From contig JAJJLU010000348.1 in assembly GCA_023807065.1 (NCBI GenBank), positions 1 through 64,000 on the forward strand: 64,000 nucleotides of DNA. The letters run 5' to 3'. A model generated the notes under the pieces. It was not told the origin of the DNA. It saw only the letters and a program-made list of their open reading frames with translations, and did no database searches. Within the stretch, counting starts at the first letter, position 1. Every line of letters starts with the position of its first letter. Both the position numbers and the translations under genes were made by a program. Shown here one piece after another: positions 46,495 through 57,169 of this stretch. The DNA comes from Isotricha intestinalis (Eukaryota; Ciliophora; Litostomatea; Vestibuliferida; Isotrichidae).

Positions 46495-49344
46495 TTAAAG
46501 AGAAATAAATGTTGCGACTGGAATAGTAACTTTTTCATGGTTTCTTTCATAAAAACTAATAGTAATATCTTTTTTTTCATTTGAAATAAATTTAGAACAA
46601 TCATAAATGATATTATCATCGTATTTTATTTGAATATCATTTTTCCAACCTTCTAAAATTATTTTCTTTACTTTATAGTTTTTAAATATTGTTTCTAAAT
46701 CCATTTGAGGAACATTAAATTCTTCATAATATTTTCCTTCAACACTATTTTTAATAAAAGATGAATAATTACAATATTTATTAATTTCCTTTTTATCATA
46801 ATTTTCTTTTAAAAATAATTCTAACCAACCATTATTTGAACTCATATTATAATTAAAAGGAACATTTTTCTTAAAAAACAAATTATATATTTTCAAAATA
46901 AAAGAACCATTTAACATAATTTCAATTCTATTTTTATCTTTGAATTCCAAACCTAAATTATCAACAAAAAATAAAGTTAGTTTACAATTAACATTATAAG
47001 TTTCAGTAGAAATAATTTCAATATTTTTCCAAAAAACTTTTTCACTTTTTTTATCATCTCCAATGGATATTTTATATAAATCTAAATTTAAAATACCGTT
47101 AGAATCAGAAATATAATAATCTAAAGGTTTTTTAAGGAAAGAATACATACAATCTAAACTAGGAAAAACTAATACATTATCTTTTAAAGTTTGACAATTA
47201 GGAATAAAAGAAAAAAATGTAGGATCACTATTACTAGCAAAAGGCATAAAGACAACATTTTTATATATATTATCATTGCTAGCAATAAATTCACTTAAAT
47301 AACATGGATTATTTTCAAAGTCATCATTTTCTTCAATAAGTCTAAATGGATTTAATTCATATTTTTCATAATGAGGAATTACATGTAATATAAATTGAGG
47401 AGTTATTTCTTCTTTTTCATTCACAAAAAATTTCCAAAAAGAATTAAAATTATCTTCTGAAATTATTTCTTCTATATTATTTAAAGATTTATTTATTAAA
47501 TTTTCTATAAAATCATTTATTACTCCATCTTCTTCAAACAATATTATTTTTATTCTATAATTATGATAAAAGTTTTCTCTGACTTTTTGTAAATTTCTTT
47601 GAATTAAAGGATCTTCACTTGTGAATAAAAAATGAGGGAAATAATTTTTAACAACATATTCAAAGTTTTCTTTATATAATTTTAATATTTCTAATTCATT
47701 ATTTTCATTTTCATTTCTATATAACTTTTTAATATTTATAAAATTTGGTTTTAAATAATTTCTAAATGAAGTTATTGGTAAAAATGCTTCTTGATTTAAA
47801 ATTGTCTCTTCTTCATCATCTTCATTTGAATTCAATTGAATTTGCTCTGATTGACTTATTATTTTACTTGCTAATATATTTATTTGTTTATCAAAATCTT
47901 CACATTTTTTATCAAATCCATAATCAATTACTTGTAATAATTTATCTAAAGAATTTTTTGTATTTCCAGTATCTATTTTTTTAATTTCTTTTCCATTTTC
48001 ATCTTTTTTCTCTTTTGAATATAAATTTAAATTTTCTTTTGAATAAATTTCGTGATAATTAGGGAGAAATTGTAAATAAATTTTCTTTAGGACATTATTT
48101 GAGAAACTTTCTTTGGAATTAAATAATATAGTCATAAATAATTTTAAAGTTAATTCTCTTATATTTAATTTTGTGATATGATTATTTCTTTTTTTTATTC
48201 TTAATCTATCTAAAAATTTAACTATATTAAATCCATCAGGTTTTTCAGTATTAATTGTAGAAACATGTCTTTTGTCCCATTCATTAGAATAAACTAAGAA
48301 AACTCCATTAAAATATTCTGTATCAATTTCAATTACATTTTTATTAAGATAATCAATAAAAAATTCATCTCTTAATTTATTTAATAAATTTATTCCTTGA
48401 AAATACATTTCATTCATAATATTTTCTAAAACTTGATTTACATGATTTCCAACGGGAAATGGAAAAGTTTTTAAAGCATTAACAGAATAAAATATTTTTT
48501 CTAAATCCAATTTATGTAAATAAAATGAATAATCTTTTATTATTTTATTTATTACAAAGATATTAACTAAAATATAATTATCAATTTGAACATTATTAAC
48601 TTTTGAATTTTTTAAAATATCAAATTTCTTTATTAAATTAATTAAAATATAATAAGGAATGTTTCCCACTTGAGAAACATTTTTTTCTCTTCCGAATTTA
48701 TCACAATAAAAATAATATATTTTCTCAGAAAAAAAAAGATTATGATTTGAAGCAATATCATATTCATTATCATTTTCATTTTTTATTTTTGTCGTTAAAC
48801 TTTGTTTCTCAAAGATTTTTAAAAATTGAAAAATTGTATTTAAGCTTTCTATTGAATAATTATAATTTGTTCTTCCTTTTTGTAAAAACATATTATCAAA
48901 AAAATTTGAATTCATTTTTTGATCTATTTGTTTTTCAAAGAAATTATTTTCAAAATGCCAAGCTAATAAAAATTCAAATTTTAAAATATTTTTGTCGAAT
49001 TTAAGTTCAATTAAATCTTCTTCATTTAATAATTTTAAAATTTCAGTGGAAATTTCGTAAAAAAAATATAAAGGACCTTCTTCTTTGAATAATTCTTGAC
49101 ATATTTTTAATCTTTCTTTAAATTTATTTAATGCTCCTTCATTTTTTTTTAAATTATCAAGAAAAGGAAACAAATCGAAATTTTTGGATTCACTTTGGAA
49201 AATATATTTCGTTAATATTCTTTCAAAAATTGAATTTCTCATAATTAAAGTTAAATATCTTTCTTTACTATAACTTTCATCTAAATTCAAAAAAAATCTT
49301 GAAAGAAAAGAAGTTGTAGATAAATCTCTTTTCCCTTCTGACAT
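46495..49344 (-). CDS. Large helical protein, unknown (949 residues)
   Basis: I could not place this protein in a family. It is well composed, not low complexity, and predominantly alpha-helical up to about residue 700, with segments such as RELTLKLFMTILFNSKESF and HVIPHYEKYELNPFRLIE. The last 250 residues look beta-rich. It has no signal peptide and no membrane segment. A large folded protein with a helical repeat body suits a complex subunit or adaptor, possibly in ubiquitin biology given its SKP1-like neighbour, but this is only positional inference. It starts MSEGKRDLSTTSF and ends with TAA. Confidence 0.75.
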   Translation of the reverse strand: MSEGKRDLSTTSFLSRFFLNLDESYSKERYLTLIMRNSIFERILTKYIFQSESKNFDLFPFLDNLKKNEGALNKFKERLKICQELFKEEGPLYFFYEISTEILKLLNEEDLIELKFDKNILKFEFLLAWHFENNFFEKQIDQKMNSNFFDNMFLQKGRTNYNYSIESLNTIFQFLKIFEKQSLTTKIKNENDNEYDIASNHNLFFSEKIYYFYCDKFGREKNVSQVGNIPYYILINLIKKFDILKNSKVNNVQIDNYILVNIFVINKIIKDYSFYLHKLDLEKIFYSVNALKTFPFPVGNHVNQVLENIMNEMYFQGINLLNKLRDEFFIDYLNKNVIEIDTEYFNGVFLVYSNEWDKRHVSTINTEKPDGFNIVKFLDRLRIKKRNNHITKLNIRELTLKLFMTILFNSKESFSNNVLKKIYLQFLPNYHEIYSKENLNLYSKEKKDENGKEIKKIDTGNTKNSLDKLLQVIDYGFDKKCEDFDKQINILASKIISQSEQIQLNSNEDDEEETILNQEAFLPITSFRNYLKPNFINIKKLYRNENENNELEILKLYKENFEYVVKNYFPHFLFTSEDPLIQRNLQKVRENFYHNYRIKIILFEEDGVINDFIENLINKSLNNIEEIISEDNFNSFWKFFVNEKEEITPQFILHVIPHYEKYELNPFRLIEENDDFENNPCYLSEFIASNDNIYKNVVFMPFASNSDPTFFSFIPNCQTLKDNVLVFPSLDCMYSFLKKPLDYYISDSNGILNLDLYKISIGDDKKSEKVFWKNIEIISTETYNVNCKLTLFFVDNLGLEFKDKNRIEIMLNGSFILKIYNLFFKKNVPFNYNMSSNNGWLELFLKENYDKKEINKYCNYSSFIKNSVEGKYYEEFNVPQMDLETIFKNYKVKKIILEGWKNDIQIKYDDNIIYDCSKFISNEKKDITISFYERNHEKVTIPVATFISL

Positions 49345-50983
49345 TATGTTAAAAAAATATTATAAATTAAATATAAAAATTTAATAAAAAATGAACAGAA
49401 TGTTATTTATAATCAGGAAATTCCAGTGAGGAAGAAGAAATAATTTATGAAATTTTTGATAATATTTTAAATACTTAAAATCAAATTAAAGATATTCAAT
49501 ATTATATCTAAAATATTAATGAAATAAAAGGTTTTGGATTTAAATTAAAAAAATTAAAAAAATGAAATGAAAAAAATATTTCTTCAATTAATGGAATAAA
49601 AAATCAAATGATGAAAAAGTAAATCATTTCAATGAATATAAAATTAAATATAATTTAAATATTAAAAAAAATGTTCGATGAAATATATGAAAAAGATAGA
49701 AAATTAAGATCAACTAAAATAATAATATATCAAATGAATATAATACAACAGATAATCTAAAAAGAATTATAGATATTACTTTATTAGATAAAATAAATAA
49801 GAGAATGTAGAAATCAATTAATGTTAAAAGAAGAAAAAGAAAGTATATATAAGAATATTATCCTCAACAAATGAATCAAAAAATAATTCTTTGATTCAAT
49901 AGAATTCAAGAGCTTTTTAAAAACTAATAATATTAATTTTAATTCGATTTCTTCAAATTCAATATTTTCAATTCCAAAAAAGATTTGAAGATATAATAAC
50001 AATAATAATTATTATAATCCTTTAATCAATAGATCTTCTGCCTTATTTTTCTCTTATTAGAAGCAGGAATTTAGATTATTATTATAATTTATATAATAGG
50101 GATAAAAAAGAATTATGAATGATAAAAATAAAATGCAAATATTAAGTGAAGAAATTTATCTGATTATGAAAAAAGAAAAAGAAAGAGGAAAAAACTAATT
50201 TGATTAATAATAAACAAAGATTTAGAAAAGGTTACAAAAGTGATAATTTCAATTTTAATTATGAAAAAGAAAATAAAGATTTATCGAAATTAAATATGAT
50301 AAATCACTTAATAATATGTTTTTATAGAATAATTAAAGAAAATGAAAAAAAATTTGAGCTCTAATGATAAAATCCAAGAATTTATATTGAAAAAATATCA
50401 ATAAAAATAAATAATAAATTCTCTCATTTATGTATTTATCAAAATAAGAATTTAACCCAAATTCCAATTGAAAATATGAAAATGACAATTATAATTAATA
50501 ATTTAAAATATATCATTCAAATTTTTCAAAAATTAAACATATAATGAAAAAAAATGATAAAGTTGATATGGATACTTTTGTGAAATCACAATTTCAATTA
50601 TATTAGAAAATACTGTTAAAAAAAAATTTATTTAATACGCAACTTTCTTATTTAAACAATGGTTGAAAACAAAGAATTTAGTTTGTTTTTTAAATTATGA
50701 AGATATTAAATATGACTAAATGAACTGAATTATGTGATTAAAAATAAAATGAATTATTATTTATTTATAACTTTATTATTTTAAAAAGTTGAGGTATTAA
50801 TGATATATTTATGTCATTTTAAATAAAAAAAATAAATATTATAATGATGTAATTTAAATTATTGAACTAAAATTTAAATTCTTTTTTTCTTTTTTTTTGA
50901 AATCTTAAAAAAGAAATTTTTTTTATTTACATTATAATTAAATTTTAAGAAAATAAAAATAATATTTTAAAATAATTCGACAT
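49345..50983 (+). pseudogene. Decayed coiled-coil gene in long spacer
   Basis: From about 49400 to 50620 the plus strand is protein-like over long single-frame stretches, broken by stops and several frameshifts. Around 49670-50080 one frame runs about 135 codons with clean segments such as FKSFLKTNNINFNSISSNSI and IRECRNQLMLKEEKESIYKN. About nine stops (TAA, TAG, TGA) interrupt it. An earlier segment (ILNT-stop-NQIKDIQYYI) starts near 49400. The end near 50600 reads DKVDMDTFVKSQFQLY before TAG. I read this as one pseudogene of a Lys/Asn-rich coiled-coil protein. Stops lie mostly where CAA, CGA or TGG would be natural. The final 340 bp before the TBC gene hold nothing recognisable. Confidence 0.5.
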
Positions 50984-52756
50984 ATGGGAAATAAACAAAA
51001 AAATCAACAAATAGAAGAAACAGAGCAATTTATTTCTCCATCCAATGTATTTAATTCAAAACTAACAGAATATACTCCTTTTTATTCAAATTTTTATTAT
51101 TTTTGCCAATGGATGGCAAAATTTAATTTTTATACTAATTTTGTTCCAAAGGAAAATGATATAACTCATTTAGTGATAATGAAAAATGGTCCAAATGATT
51201 TTAATGTTTTTAAAATAATAAAAGCAATAGATAAATTAAAAGTCAAAAATTTTGAAGATTTTAATTATAATGAATTATTAATAATAAAAAATGAATTAAC
51301 TGAAGACATTGATAATGTAGAAGAAAATATTAATTTACATAATAAAGAATTAATAGAAAGATTATATAATATATTAACAAAAGTATATCAAATTTATCCA
51401 ATAAAATATCAAAAAATTTTATTAAGAGGACCACCAAATAATCATAGATGGATTGTTTGGTTAACAGCAGCAAAAATAAATTATAAAATAACAGCAAAGA
51501 AGGATTTAATGAAAGAAAATTTTGATATATATAATTATTTAAATGGAAAAAAATTAAAAAGAAAATATAAAAGATTAATTACAAGTGATATAAATAATTC
51601 CTTTTCTTTTTTTGGTCCTGAAAGATTAAGATTATTATATAATATTTTAAAAGCATTAACATTATATTATAATATAATTGAATATATCCCAGGAACAGAT
51701 AAAATTGCAGGTTATTTATTTTTAATAAGTGATTTTAATGTAAATGAAACTTTTTTATTATTAAGATATTTATATTCACCTTATTATGGTTTAAAATATA
51801 GAGAACTATTATTAGATAATTCTCCTCTTTTAAGTTTATATTGTTTCACAACTCATCAATTAATTAAAGATAGATATCCAAGAATATTTCAAAAAATAAA
51901 AAAAATGAATGTTGATAGAGATTTATGGTATGGAAAATGGTTTCAATTTTTATTTACTCAAAGTTTTATTTTTCCTATTGTTACAAGATTCATAGATTGT
52001 ATTTTTGGTTTTGGTTTAGATTATTTATATAATTTAGCTTTAAGTTTTGTTAAATGTTTCGAAGAAACTTTAATTAATTCAATTGATTCAAGTGAGTTTA
52101 TTAATATATTTCATTTAAATTCTTTAGTCTTAGATGATGAAATAGTTAAATTTAGAGAAAAAATAGTAAAATATGCAATTGAAACTAATATTAAACAAAC
52201 TTTATTAGAAAAAATTAAGAAAAAATATTATCAAACTGAATATTGTGATTCTGATTATTTTTTTGAGACTTATAAAGAACTATGTGAAGCTGATAAAATC
52301 AATAATGAAGAATATAAAATGATTGAAGGAATATTATCAGAAGTTTCTGAACAAGAATCTGAAATTTCAAAAGAAAAAGAAGAAGAAGAAGAAAAAGAAT
52401 CAAATGAAGAAGAAGATGAAAATTCTAAAAATAATGATAATGAAGGAAGTGAAAATGAAGAAGATGAAAATGAAAATGAAGAAGAAGATGATGAAAGTGA
52501 TGAAGATGAAGAAAGAGAGAGTTTAGAATCTTTGGAAATTCAAAGTGAACATCAACCCAAAAAAATTTATAATATGAAAGAAGAAGATAATAATATTAAT
52601 AACAATAGTTTTGAAAATACTGAAATTAATACTGATAGCAATCAAATTATTAATAACGACAGTATTTTAAAAAAAAATAGTTTTATGATTATTAGTAGTA
52701 TTCATAAAGATAAAAGTGTTGATGTCCCTTCTATAGATGAAAGTGATTCTGATTAA
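50984..52756 (+). CDS. TBC (Rab-GAP) domain protein lacking both catalytic fingers
   Basis: This 590-residue protein starts MGNKQKNQ, a possible N-myristoylation signal. Residues about 145-370 form a TBC domain. It begins LLRGPPNNHRWIVWL, followed by LITSDINNSFSFFG, LLYNILKALTLYYNIIEYIPG and a long helical remainder including RDLWYGKWFQFLFTQSF. Active TBC proteins stimulate Rab GTP hydrolysis with an Arg finger in IxxDxxR and a Gln in YxQ. Here those positions are N205 (D202-I-N-N205) and P236 (Y234-I-P236), so classical dual-finger GAP activity is unlikely. It may bind Rabs without activating hydrolysis. Residues about 445-515 are an extremely acidic Glu/Asp/Ser tract. The gene ends TAA. Confidence 0.85.
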   Translation: MGNKQKNQQIEETEQFISPSNVFNSKLTEYTPFYSNFYYFCQWMAKFNFYTNFVPKENDITHLVIMKNGPNDFNVFKIIKAIDKLKVKNFEDFNYNELLIIKNELTEDIDNVEENINLHNKELIERLYNILTKVYQIYPIKYQKILLRGPPNNHRWIVWLTAAKINYKITAKKDLMKENFDIYNYLNGKKLKRKYKRLITSDINNSFSFFGPERLRLLYNILKALTLYYNIIEYIPGTDKIAGYLFLISDFNVNETFLLLRYLYSPYYGLKYRELLLDNSPLLSLYCFTTHQLIKDRYPRIFQKIKKMNVDRDLWYGKWFQFLFTQSFIFPIVTRFIDCIFGFGLDYLYNLALSFVKCFEETLINSIDSSEFINIFHLNSLVLDDEIVKFREKIVKYAIETNIKQTLLEKIKKKYYQTEYCDSDYFFETYKELCEADKINNEEYKMIEGILSEVSEQESEISKEKEEEEEKESNEEEDENSKNNDNEGSENEEDENENEEEDDESDEDEERESLESLEIQSEHQPKKIYNMKEEDNNINNNSFENTEINTDSNQIINNDSILKKNSFMIISSIHKDKSVDVPSIDESDSD

Positions 52757-53042
52757 TGTTTATTTAAGTTTTGTATATTTTTTCATGCATTAAAGTTTTT
52801 ATATTTTCAAAATTAATATTAAATAAGTTTATTGGTTTTTAATATTTTTATACATTTATAATCAAAAAATCAAATATAAATTAATGATTTTTATTTATTA
52901 TTGTTAATATTTCATATAAAATTAATATAAAAAATTTGAATAATAATTGAACTATATAATTTAATTATTTTGATTTCAATTTTATTATATTAATTTTTAA
53001 TCATTCTCTAAAAAAATAATAATAAAAAATAAGCATAATAAT

Positions 53043-54374
53043 ATGTTCAGCCAAAAAACAAAAAAAAAACAATCAGTATCAAAAGACAGCAAAAAAAAAG
53101 AAAGAGGTTCAATATCTCCTTTTAAAAAATTATATAATTACAAAAGTAGGAAAAATAATCATTCATTAAATTTAAAAGATATAAATACAAAAAATAATGT
53201 AAATTTAAATAGAATCAATATTAGAGATTTCATAAATCAAGCAAAAAAAAATAACTCAAAAAATAAAATATCTTTTCATCAAAAATATTCAACTTCATTT
53301 TCAAGAGCAGAAACTGATTCAAATGTTTCAAAAATAAATCAAACAATGAATTTAGGAATTAGAATTTTAAATAAATCAAAAGAAAAAAAGAATTTAAATA
53401 TTTCAAAAATTCCATTAAGGAAAAAACCAATAAATTCTAATTTTTCTTATTCAATTAAAAATGTTCAAACTGAAGAAAATAAAAGGAATTCAAGAGAAAT
53501 GTTAAGACAAAATTTTCTAAATAATTTTCCTAAACATTCTCATACAAATACAAATACAAGTATAACTTTTATTAAAAATTGTTCTGCTTCTAAAAACTAT
53601 TATTTTGATCCAATTAAATTATATAATGAATCAGGAAGATCAAATAGTAAAAACAAACATGAAAAAAGTGAAATTATTCATAAAAATGATAATTGGGAGA
53701 AATTAACAAATTTAAAAGAAGAATTTAATAGAATTGAAAATAAAATAAAAGATAATTTGAATAATAATGTAACTTATAGTAAAAGTAAAAGATATAATAT
53801 CATTCAAAATATTTTTGAAGAAACTATTAAAATTTTACCTGAAGAAAATAAAAATGTTTTTAAATCTATTCTTAATGAAATTCATGATGTTGTTTCTGAT
53901 TATTCTAAAGAAAATAGAAGATTAAAAGAAGAAAATGAATTATTTAGAAATAAAGTGTTTTCTCTTGAAAAAGAACAAATTTTAAATAATAAAATTATAA
54001 ACGAAAAAGAAAAAGAAATTGAATTTTTAAAAAAGAAAATTATTTTCACTCAAGAACAATTTATAAGTCAAAGTACAAATTCATCTGTTATATCTTCTGT
54101 CGATAAAGAAAAAAATTATTATGATTTTAAAGAAAATGAAGATAATAAAATTGATAAATTTAATAAAAAAAATTATAAAGATTTAGATGCTTTATATTTT
54201 TTAGATAAAATTAAAATGAATTCTGATTATAAATTTATTGCTCAAAGCTTAAATGGACAAGTTATTCCTCCTTTAAATTTAAATTTTGAAGAATTATATG
54301 AAGAAGAAAAAAAGAAAAATTATGAAAAATTAAGTTTTATTGAAAAAGTTAAATTAAGTATGAATTTGGATTAA
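53043..54374 (+). CDS. Basic N-terminus plus coiled coil, unknown
   Basis: I do not recognise this 443-residue protein. Residues 1-220 are basic, rich in Ser, Asn and Lys and likely disordered, with many potential phosphorylation sites. Residues about 220-350 form a coiled coil (LKEEFNRIENKIKDNLNNN, ENRRLKEENELFRNKVFSLE, NEKEKEIEFLKKKII). The C-terminal 60 residues are more ordered (FLDKIKMNSDYKFIAQSLNG, VIPPLNLNFEELYEEE). This organisation resembles centrosomal or basal-body linker proteins, but nothing is diagnostic. Confidence 0.75.
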   Translation: MFSQKTKKKQSVSKDSKKKERGSISPFKKLYNYKSRKNNHSLNLKDINTKNNVNLNRINIRDFINQAKKNNSKNKISFHQKYSTSFSRAETDSNVSKINQTMNLGIRILNKSKEKKNLNISKIPLRKKPINSNFSYSIKNVQTEENKRNSREMLRQNFLNNFPKHSHTNTNTSITFIKNCSASKNYYFDPIKLYNESGRSNSKNKHEKSEIIHKNDNWEKLTNLKEEFNRIENKIKDNLNNNVTYSKSKRYNIIQNIFEETIKILPEENKNVFKSILNEIHDVVSDYSKENRRLKEENELFRNKVFSLEKEQILNNKIINEKEKEIEFLKKKIIFTQEQFISQSTNSSVISSVDKEKNYYDFKENEDNKIDKFNKKNYKDLDALYFLDKIKMNSDYKFIAQSLNGQVIPPLNLNFEELYEEEKKKNYEKLSFIEKVKLSMNLD

Positions 54375-55540
54375 TTTTTATTTTCTAATTTATATAAATA
54401 TAATTCATAATTCATATTTAATGTTTTTATATAAAAAAATAAAATAATTTTTTATCATTAATTAAAAAAATTTGTATTATCAAATTAGAAAAAATATTTA
54501 AAGAGCTTTTTAAGAAACAAATAAATAATAGTAGAAAAATTTATTGTAAAAAAATTTATCAAAAATAAATTGGAAATTTTAATTATATAAAAAATTTTAT
54601 TATTTTAAATATTATTCCTCTTATTCAAAATAACAAAAAATTATTTTAAGTTAATGTTGAAAATATAAGTGAATGAAAGACTAAAATTACCTGTGGTTTT
54701 ATAAATTATTAATATAGGTAATACTCTAATTTATCAAATAAGGTATAAATGAAATTATAGGAGGTTTTATTATAAATACAATTATCACTTAAATTTATTA
54801 TTTATAAATCTTTTTTTATTTTTGTTTAAAAATATATTATTAATATTTTATTTGTAGAAATTTTATTTATTTGTTTTTATTAATTATAAATTCCTGAAAT
54901 TTTTCTGCATATTCATAGAGATTAATAAATCTTCTTTAAGTTTATATACCAAAGATGGAATTAATTATATATGGTTTGTTTTTTCTTTTTTAAATAATCT
55001 TTTTATGTGTGATAAAGAATAAATAATAATATAAATAATAGAGTAAATCCACAGAATGTATTCAAAATAAATTTTCATTTTTTTGACAATTAAGATGAAA
55101 TATTAGAATTTTTCCTTTATAATTTTAAATTATAATAAAGAATTAAATACATTTAAAAAAATTTAAAGATGATGTGAAAAATCTAATGCTCAGTAATCTA
55201 CACTACATTTGAAGTTTTTAATTTTATTTATAAAGATGTTTTGTTATTCAAAAAAGAACTTTCTTAATGTAGATAATTTGAAAGAAAATCAAAATCTTAT
55301 GTTATTATTGATTAAAAATTATTGTAAGAATGATAGAAATTTTTCTAGTACTCTTCCAATGACTTTTAGATTGAATAAAACTGAATAAAATGATATTAAT
55401 TTTCCTGAAAGATTAGGAGAAAATAAATATAAAAATAATATTATCATTTTATTTTTATTACTATGAAACATACTATGCTTTCCAAAAAAAAAAAAAAAAA
55501 CAAAAATAATTTTTAAGAAAAAATAAACCCGTTAATTTTT
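54375..55540. other. Long spacer with overlapping coding-like frames
   Basis: No intact gene is supported. At 55236-55388 a 50-residue frame opens (MFCYSKKNFLNVDNLKENQN) and ends in TAA. The neighbouring frame at about 55180-55350 is also protein-like (TTFEVFNFIYKDVLLFKKEL) with stops. Both frames reading well argues for caution: one may be a relic and the other its shadow. A run of about 18 A residues lies near 55484-55500. Confidence 0.45.
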
Positions 55541-57100
55541 TTAATAATCATCCCCAACAGTAAAAATTTCTTTTTTTGTAGGTTTCAACATAAAAGTATG
55601 TTCAAACTGACTAACATAACACCCTTCAATATCAGCAAGAGGTGGATAAGGATCAACCAATCCTTGATCAATTAATTGTTTCAAAGCCAAAGAATGATTT
55701 TTAAATCCATCTTCTTCAAGCCATCTCCTACACCAAGCTAAAGTATTATAATTCTTATATAAATGATTAAATAATTGTCTAGGCTTATCACCTCTTATTT
55801 TTTCCCCAGTAGCATATTCATTAACCATATAATGTGAACAATCACTTTTATCTGTCACCCATCCTTTCCCAGTTGAAGCAAAAGTTTCAATTGCATACAT
55901 TTCACCTTCTTCCATTTTAGTATTATCATCCTTTTTAACTATTGGTACACTTTTACCAGCATGAACTTTATATTGTGCAACAGTGTGTCCACATAAATTT
56001 CTAATTGCTCTAATTGGATAATTTTTACCATTTAATTCTACTTCATAACTTTCAAGTACTTCTTGTATTCCAGCACCTATTTCACCTAATCTAGCATCAA
56101 TCCCTGCTAATTTAATCCCATGATTTGTAGCTTCCTTTGATGCCATTAATAAATTATCATATATGGGATTGAAAGCTACTGTGAATGCTGTATCAATAAC
56201 AAATCCATTAATATGTGTTCCAAAATCGAATTTGCATACATCATCGTAATTCAATACCGTCTCATCACCGGAGTTAGGTGTGTAATGTGCGGCTACATGA
56301 TTGAGGGAACATCCTGTAGGGAATGATTGACCACAATGAATAGTATTTTGATTTGTTATGAAACGAAGTATTTTTTCTATATCTTCACATATATCAATCA
56401 TTTTACGACCTGGTTTAATTATTCTTTGTGAATATTTCCTTACTTGACGATGACACTCTGCACCTTTACGCATTGAATCAATATCATATTCACGAAGACG
56501 TTCCATTTCTATTTTTTCTTTATCATTGCTTCTCCATATATTTCTAAATATTTAAAAATAATATTATATTTTTTTTACTTACTCGCTTGAATATTCTTCA
56601 ATTATTCCAACAGGCCATTTTTTATCAGGAAATAATTCATCAATATCTTTTGTTGGATAATTAGTTTGAGTCCATTCTCCTTCTTTCCATGAACCTAAAA
56701 GACGAAATTGGGAATTGTCTTGAAAACGAGAGTTTGTTATTTCAATTCCTTGTTCTTTCCAATTTGTGTATTTTCTATATGGATTCTCACGAGGTCCATC
56801 TTCTGATTCTTGCTTTTTTTTCTTGTGATGTTTCTTTTTCTTCTTTTTTTTATGGGGCTCTTCTTCTTTTTGATCTTCATCTAATTCTTTTTCATCTTCT
56901 TTTTGTTCTGAAATTTCCTTTTTTTCTTCTTCATTCTTTAACTCTTCTTGTTTTTCCTCTTTTGGAATTTCTTCTTTTTTATTTTCTTGTTTTGACTCTT
57001 CTTTATTTTTTTTTTTCTTGTTTTTTTTCTTTGATGGTGTAGCTTCTTTTGTATCATCATTAATAAAATCTAATAAATCATCAATTGATTGTCCTTCCAT
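55541..57100 (-). CDS. METAP2: Methionine aminopeptidase 2, one 39-nt intron
   Basis: The minus-strand exons 57100-56583 and 56543-55541 join to a 506-residue MetAP2. Exon 1 gives the Lys/Glu-rich N-terminal region typical of eukaryotic MetAP2 (HKKKKKKKHHKKKK near residues 82-95) and a linker up to WPVGIIEEYSS. The intron, 56544-56582, starts GTAAGTAAAA and ends ATTTAG. After splicing the protein continues ENIWRSNDKEKIEMERLREY and then HRQVRKY, in register with other MetAP2 proteins. The pita-bread domain keeps all metal ligands: D279, D290, H359, E392 and E487, plus H259. It removes initiator Met from nascent proteins. Unspliced, the gene would look like two separate proteins, so this is a good example of how tiny introns mislead gene calls here. 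Confidence 0.95.
56544..56582 (-). other. 39-nt GT-AG intron in MetAP2
   Basis: The donor GTAAGT and acceptor TTTAG bound a 39-nt AT-rich intron in phase 2. Its boundaries are fixed by continuity of the MetAP2 protein (Glu codon GA+A). It is the second reference intron in the window. Confidence 0.92.
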
Positions 57101-57169
57101 TAAATTAATAAAATATATATTTAATAAATAAGTATTATTTAATTGTTTTAATTGAGAAAAAATAATTTA

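Noticed and set aside
45885..49344. SKP1-like gene and the large upstream gene as one spliced gene
   Set aside because: The 52-bp gap has no GT donor near the end of the large gene. The SKP1-like frame has its own ATG and typical fold start.
52323..52526. Lys-rich reading frame overlapping the acidic tail of the TBC gene
   Set aside because: It is a frame-shifted shadow of the GAA/GAT-rich tract.
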